Source: JAXDTI01 sp034090045 (GTDB lineage Bacteria > Actinomycetota > Actinomycetes > Actinomycetales > Actinomycetaceae). From it: a stretch of 64,000 nucleotides of DNA. Location of the stretch: assembly GCA_034090045.1 (NCBI GenBank), contig JAXDTI010000004.1, forward strand, positions 129,724 through 193,723, in the 5' to 3' direction. The translations under genes were made by a program, and so were the position numbers. The notes under the pieces were generated by a model, which ran no database searches, was not told the origin of the DNA, and saw only the letters and a list, made by a program, of their open reading frames with translations. Within the stretch, counting starts at the first letter, position 1, and each line of letters starts with the position of its first letter. Positions 61,616-64,000 of this stretch are shown here, in pieces.

Positions 61616-63790
61616 TCAGTCGAACAGCGTTTCTGTGTCTGGTGTTGTCTCTTCAGTTTCAAGTACGGCAGAGCTGCTGTGTATAACTTCAGGGGCTTCC
61701 CGTGGCTGGTCAAGAGAATAATCAAGGTCGTCTTCGGAGTGTTCATCAACAAATTCGACCTGGGGGATCTGTGTCCAGCGTCCCTCATCTTTTGCTTCCC
61801 ATATTGCAGCTATCAATGCTCGATAGTCATTCTCTGTGATCCGCAGCGGCTCTGTTATTGCCTGTTTTTCTCTCAGAACCTCGCCGCGCTCACCTATGCT
61901 GAACCCGTAGGAATCCCCGGCAGTCCACACGCCGGTTGGGTTTTTCACCGGGCCGGGATGAGTGACTAGCAGCCCCCGCAAGTCGCGGGCGATAAAACTC
62001 GGGCGGTTTTCCCGTTCAGCTAGTGCCACATCAGCAAATCCCTGGGCACCGGTTAGCACGTGCATACTTCGGTATCCTGCTGCCCTCGCCCCCGCCACAT
62101 CAGTATCGAGCCGATCACCTACGGCCAGTGGCCGCTCCGTGTCGGGACGCAGGTCAGCGGCCATCTTATAAATTGTGGCGTGGGGTTTGCCGGTAACGAA
62201 AGGTTCCTGACCGGTCGCGGTCTCTATCACTTTCAACAGCGACCCGTTTCCGGGAGCAGGTCCATCCCCGGTTGGAACGCTGGGATCCATGTTGGTACCG
62301 ACGAACATCGCCCCTGCCGCAACCGCGTATGCTCCCTGTTCCAGCATTTCATAGGTGATATTCCGCCCCAGTCCCTGTACTACGGCGGCGGGGTGTTCAT
62401 CTGCGCGTTGCACAATCTCAAAACCTGCCGCTGTGACTGCTTCAACCAAGCCGTTTTCACCGATAACCAAAACTTTCGCTCCGGGTGGTAGTCGTTTTCC
62501 AAGTAAGCCTGCACCATCAATCGCGGAAGTCATAACATACTCAGCGGAGGTGTTTATACCAAATCCGGCTAGTTTCTGAACGACTTCCGCTGGGGTTCGT
62601 ATCGCATTATTGGTCATAAACACGGCAGAGTTTACCTGCTCCAATACTTCTGCAGCATGGGGTGCCGGGTCTTCTCCCAGGTAGCATACCCCGTCAAGGT
62701 CAAGCATGATTGTGTCAAAGGCATCAATCAGCGGTTTCGAGCTGCCCTGCAAATCAGATGCGGTATAGGGCGTATCCGCGTCGGCAACCTCTTCAACATC
62801 GATTATTGAAACCGGTTCAGGTGCTACCGGGATTTCGGAACGCAGAGAGTCAGCCTCGTCATTTCTGCCCAGCTCTTCAAGCCGATCAGCACGCACCGAA
62901 TCAACCCTGGCCTGCAGTTCTTCATCCATGTCAGGGTATTCGTCCGCAATCTGTTCAACGAGCAACAGCGCCAACTCTGCCTCTCCCATATCGGCACGTG
63001 CCCCGGATTCAACGATTTTCAGCTCCACTTGGGCGGCCTCATCGAGTTTAGTGAAATCGGTTTCGTTGATTATTTCGATTGCCTTGTCAGGGTGCCCGAG
63101 CCCACGCTCACAATCGGCCTCTATTGCACGCAGGTCTTCATGCCCGGAGAGCCTACGAGCAGCTCTAATTTCTTTAAGCGTGTCCGCGTAGTTTCCGGCT
63201 GTGTATTCAGCTATAGCTGCGGCTTCTCGTACCGCACCGATACGGGTTGCTCGGGCAACAGCTGAACGGGTGTGAGCCACAGCAGCATCAGGGTCAATAT
63301 CAATCAACGACCCCGCCATCACCAGGTGTTTCGCGACTAAACGAGCGTTATCAACCGGCAGTCCAGACAATGCACGCCAGGTTTCGGAGTCCAAATCAGA
63401 TTCCGAAACCCGATCTGGAATATAGGGTTCTTTAGGATAGCGGGATTTATATGCTTCTTTCACATCGTATTCACGGGTACTACGACGTTCGTTGTCATCT
63501 CGACGGTTACCACGACCATAGGAACGGTTGTTGCGGTAACCGCCTCGCCTGTCATTACGTTCCTCGCCCCGATTCGAAGAATGACCTCCACGGCGATCAT
63601 AGCGGGCATTACCGTTGCGGTTTTCACCTCTGCGATTGCCACTATTCCAACCGTCGTTGTGGCTGCTATGGGAGCCTTTAGAGTGCGATTTCCCGCTGTG
63701 ATTGTTGCCTGCGTGGCGCGAGCCTTTCCCTGAACCTGCGTTAGTTTTTCGCTCCCGCCATGCCGGTTCGCGCCTGTTTCCCTCGGTCAT
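61616..63790 (-). CDS. RG-rich/TPR-like/HAD-IIA hydrolase fusion protein
   Basis: A 724-residue protein in three parts. Residues 1-110 are disordered and rich in Arg, Gly, Asn and Ser with many RRG, RGG and GNRR groups, fit for RNA binding. Residues about 120-330 are helical repeats of TPR type (EAAAIAEYTAGNYADTLKEI). Residues about 355-640 form a HAD-IIA phosphatase: IMLDLDGVCYLGED, VFMTNNAIRTP, TGKPHATIYKMAADL and LAVGDRLDTDVAGARAAG. A tail of about 80 residues follows. In M. tuberculosis these are two genes (Rv1691, Rv1692). The start was set at ATG 63788-63790; GTG 63799 is possible. Confidence 0.88.
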   Translation of the reverse strand: MTEGNRREPAWRERKTNAGSGKGSRHAGNNHSGKSHSKGSHSSHNDGWNSGNRRGENRNGNARYDRRGGHSSNRGEERNDRRGGYRNNRSYGRGNRRDDNERRSTREYDVKEAYKSRYPKEPYIPDRVSESDLDSETWRALSGLPVDNARLVAKHLVMAGSLIDIDPDAAVAHTRSAVARATRIGAVREAAAIAEYTAGNYADTLKEIRAARRLSGHEDLRAIEADCERGLGHPDKAIEIINETDFTKLDEAAQVELKIVESGARADMGEAELALLLVEQIADEYPDMDEELQARVDSVRADRLEELGRNDEADSLRSEIPVAPEPVSIIDVEEVADADTPYTASDLQGSSKPLIDAFDTIMLDLDGVCYLGEDPAPHAAEVLEQVNSAVFMTNNAIRTPAEVVQKLAGFGINTSAEYVMTSAIDGAGLLGKRLPPGAKVLVIGENGLVEAVTAAGFEIVQRADEHPAAVVQGLGRNITYEMLEQGAYAVAAGAMFVGTNMDPSVPTGDGPAPGNGSLLKVIETATGQEPFVTGKPHATIYKMAADLRPDTERPLAVGDRLDTDVAGARAAGYRSMHVLTGAQGFADVALAERENRPSFIARDLRGLLVTHPGPVKNPTGVWTAGDSYGFSIGERGEVLREKQAITEPLRITENDYRALIAAIWEAKDEGRWTQIPQVEFVDEHSEDDLDYSLDQPREAPEVIHSSSAVLETEETTPDTETLFD

Positions 63791-63870
63791 AATCTGCACT
63801 CTCTGTAGTTTTATCTTTCAGAAAATATCATACCTGCCTCGCGATGAGGTGCGATTCAAGATATGGTTTT

Positions 63871-63902
63871 GGGGCGGTCAACCGTTTGTGGTTGGCCGCC
63901 CC
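63871..63902. terminator. Hairpin after the 5S rRNA gene
   Basis: Arms 63871-63883 and 63890-63902 (GGGGCGGTCAACC with GGTTGGCCGCCCC) flank the loop GTTTGT, with one weak pair. It lies about 16 bases beyond the 3' end of the 5S gene on the minus strand and probably ends rRNA transcription or guides processing. The T-run (TGTTTT) is on the plus-strand side only, so it is not a classical rho-independent terminator for the rRNA. Confidence 0.55.
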
Positions 63903-63918
63903 TGTTTTGTGGTTTGGT

Positions 63919-64000
63919 TGCGGCGGTGTCTTGCTTTCCCACACCCGTGGGGGTGCAGTATCCTCAGCGCTGGGTAGCTTAGCTTCCGGGTTCGGGATGG
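63919..64000 (-). rRNA. rrf: 5S ribosomal RNA (5' part beyond window)
   Basis: The reverse complement from the window edge reads CCATCCCGAACCCGGAAGCT and goes on to CAGCGCTGAGGATACTGC and a GACACCGCCGC end, which are hallmarks of actinobacterial 5S rRNA. About 82 bases are visible; roughly the first 40 are outside. The 3' end is near 63919. The 23S and 16S genes should lie beyond the right edge. Confidence 0.93.

Noticed and set aside
63871..63902. Classical rho-independent terminator for the rRNA operon
   Set aside because: The T-run needed on the minus-strand transcript is missing; listed only as a hairpin with moderate confidence.

Overview
The window is a gene-dense chromosomal segment of an actinobacterium (Actinomycetota). 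Lineage markers are a complete dop-pup-pafA pupylation cassette with a 50-residue Pup, a PdtaR-like ANTAR regulator next to polA and rpsA, steA/steB with recN-nadK-tlyA, an actinobacterial-type glgA, glnE beside a GlnA2-type synthetase, and a DUF4191 protein. Base composition looks moderate (not computed) and several actinobacterial genes are missing from their usual places. This would suit a small-genome relative of Actinomycetaceae (Varibaculum/Mobiluncus-like); that placement is inference.

Layout. 1-4.5 kb: rpsA (partial), polA and an ANTAR response regulator, all on the minus strand, then a tRNA-Leu(CAA). 4.6-13.9 kb: one long minus-strand train read trmI, dop, pup, pafA, FKBP, hisF, hisI, trpC (copy 1), lgt, tatB, tatA, tatC, with start/stop overlaps at many joints. 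The Mpa/ARC ATPase and the 20S proteasome genes, which flank these genes in mycobacteria, are absent. 14-18.5 kb: RecB-like nuclease, HAD phosphatase, a degenerate aldo/keto reductase, an FAD oxidoreductase and a MazG-like protein. 18.5-18.9 kb: tRNA-Leu(GAG) followed by two tandem 84-bp repeats. 18.9-23.1 kb: PEBP, trmL, lpd and an E2-like protein with two lipoyl domains but no acyltransferase active site. 23.1-28 kb: a kinase-like membrane protein, DUF4191 and an amino-acid ABC transporter. 28-39.3 kb: glnE-glnA, a lone ABC ATPase, divergent glgA/glgC, ABC-F, a zinc peptidase and DUF808.

39.3-46.1 kb is a full suf operon (sufR-B-D-Rieske-C-S-U-T) for Fe-S cluster assembly, with an inverted repeat upstream of sufR. 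46.1-54.8 kb is a minus-strand cluster that resembles the M. tuberculosis Rv1693-Rv1700 order: a 54-residue protein, tlyA, nadK, recN, steA, steB, a MraY-like GT4 protein, murJ and a NUDIX hydrolase. 54.8-61.5 kb is a complete trpEGDCFBA operon with a probable leader peptide. It sits between that cluster and a fused RG-rich/TPR/HAD-IIA protein (61.6-63.8 kb) whose two halves correspond to the separate Rv1691 and Rv1692. The window ends inside a 5S rRNA gene on the minus strand.

The most notable points are pupylation without a local proteasome or unfoldase, the non-catalytic double-lipoyl E2 paired with an intact Lpd, a whole trp operon wedged into an otherwise conserved cluster alongside a second, altered trpC, the RG/TPR/HAD fusion, and the tandem repeats at a tRNA-Leu end. 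No CRISPR array, insertion sequence or prophage was seen.
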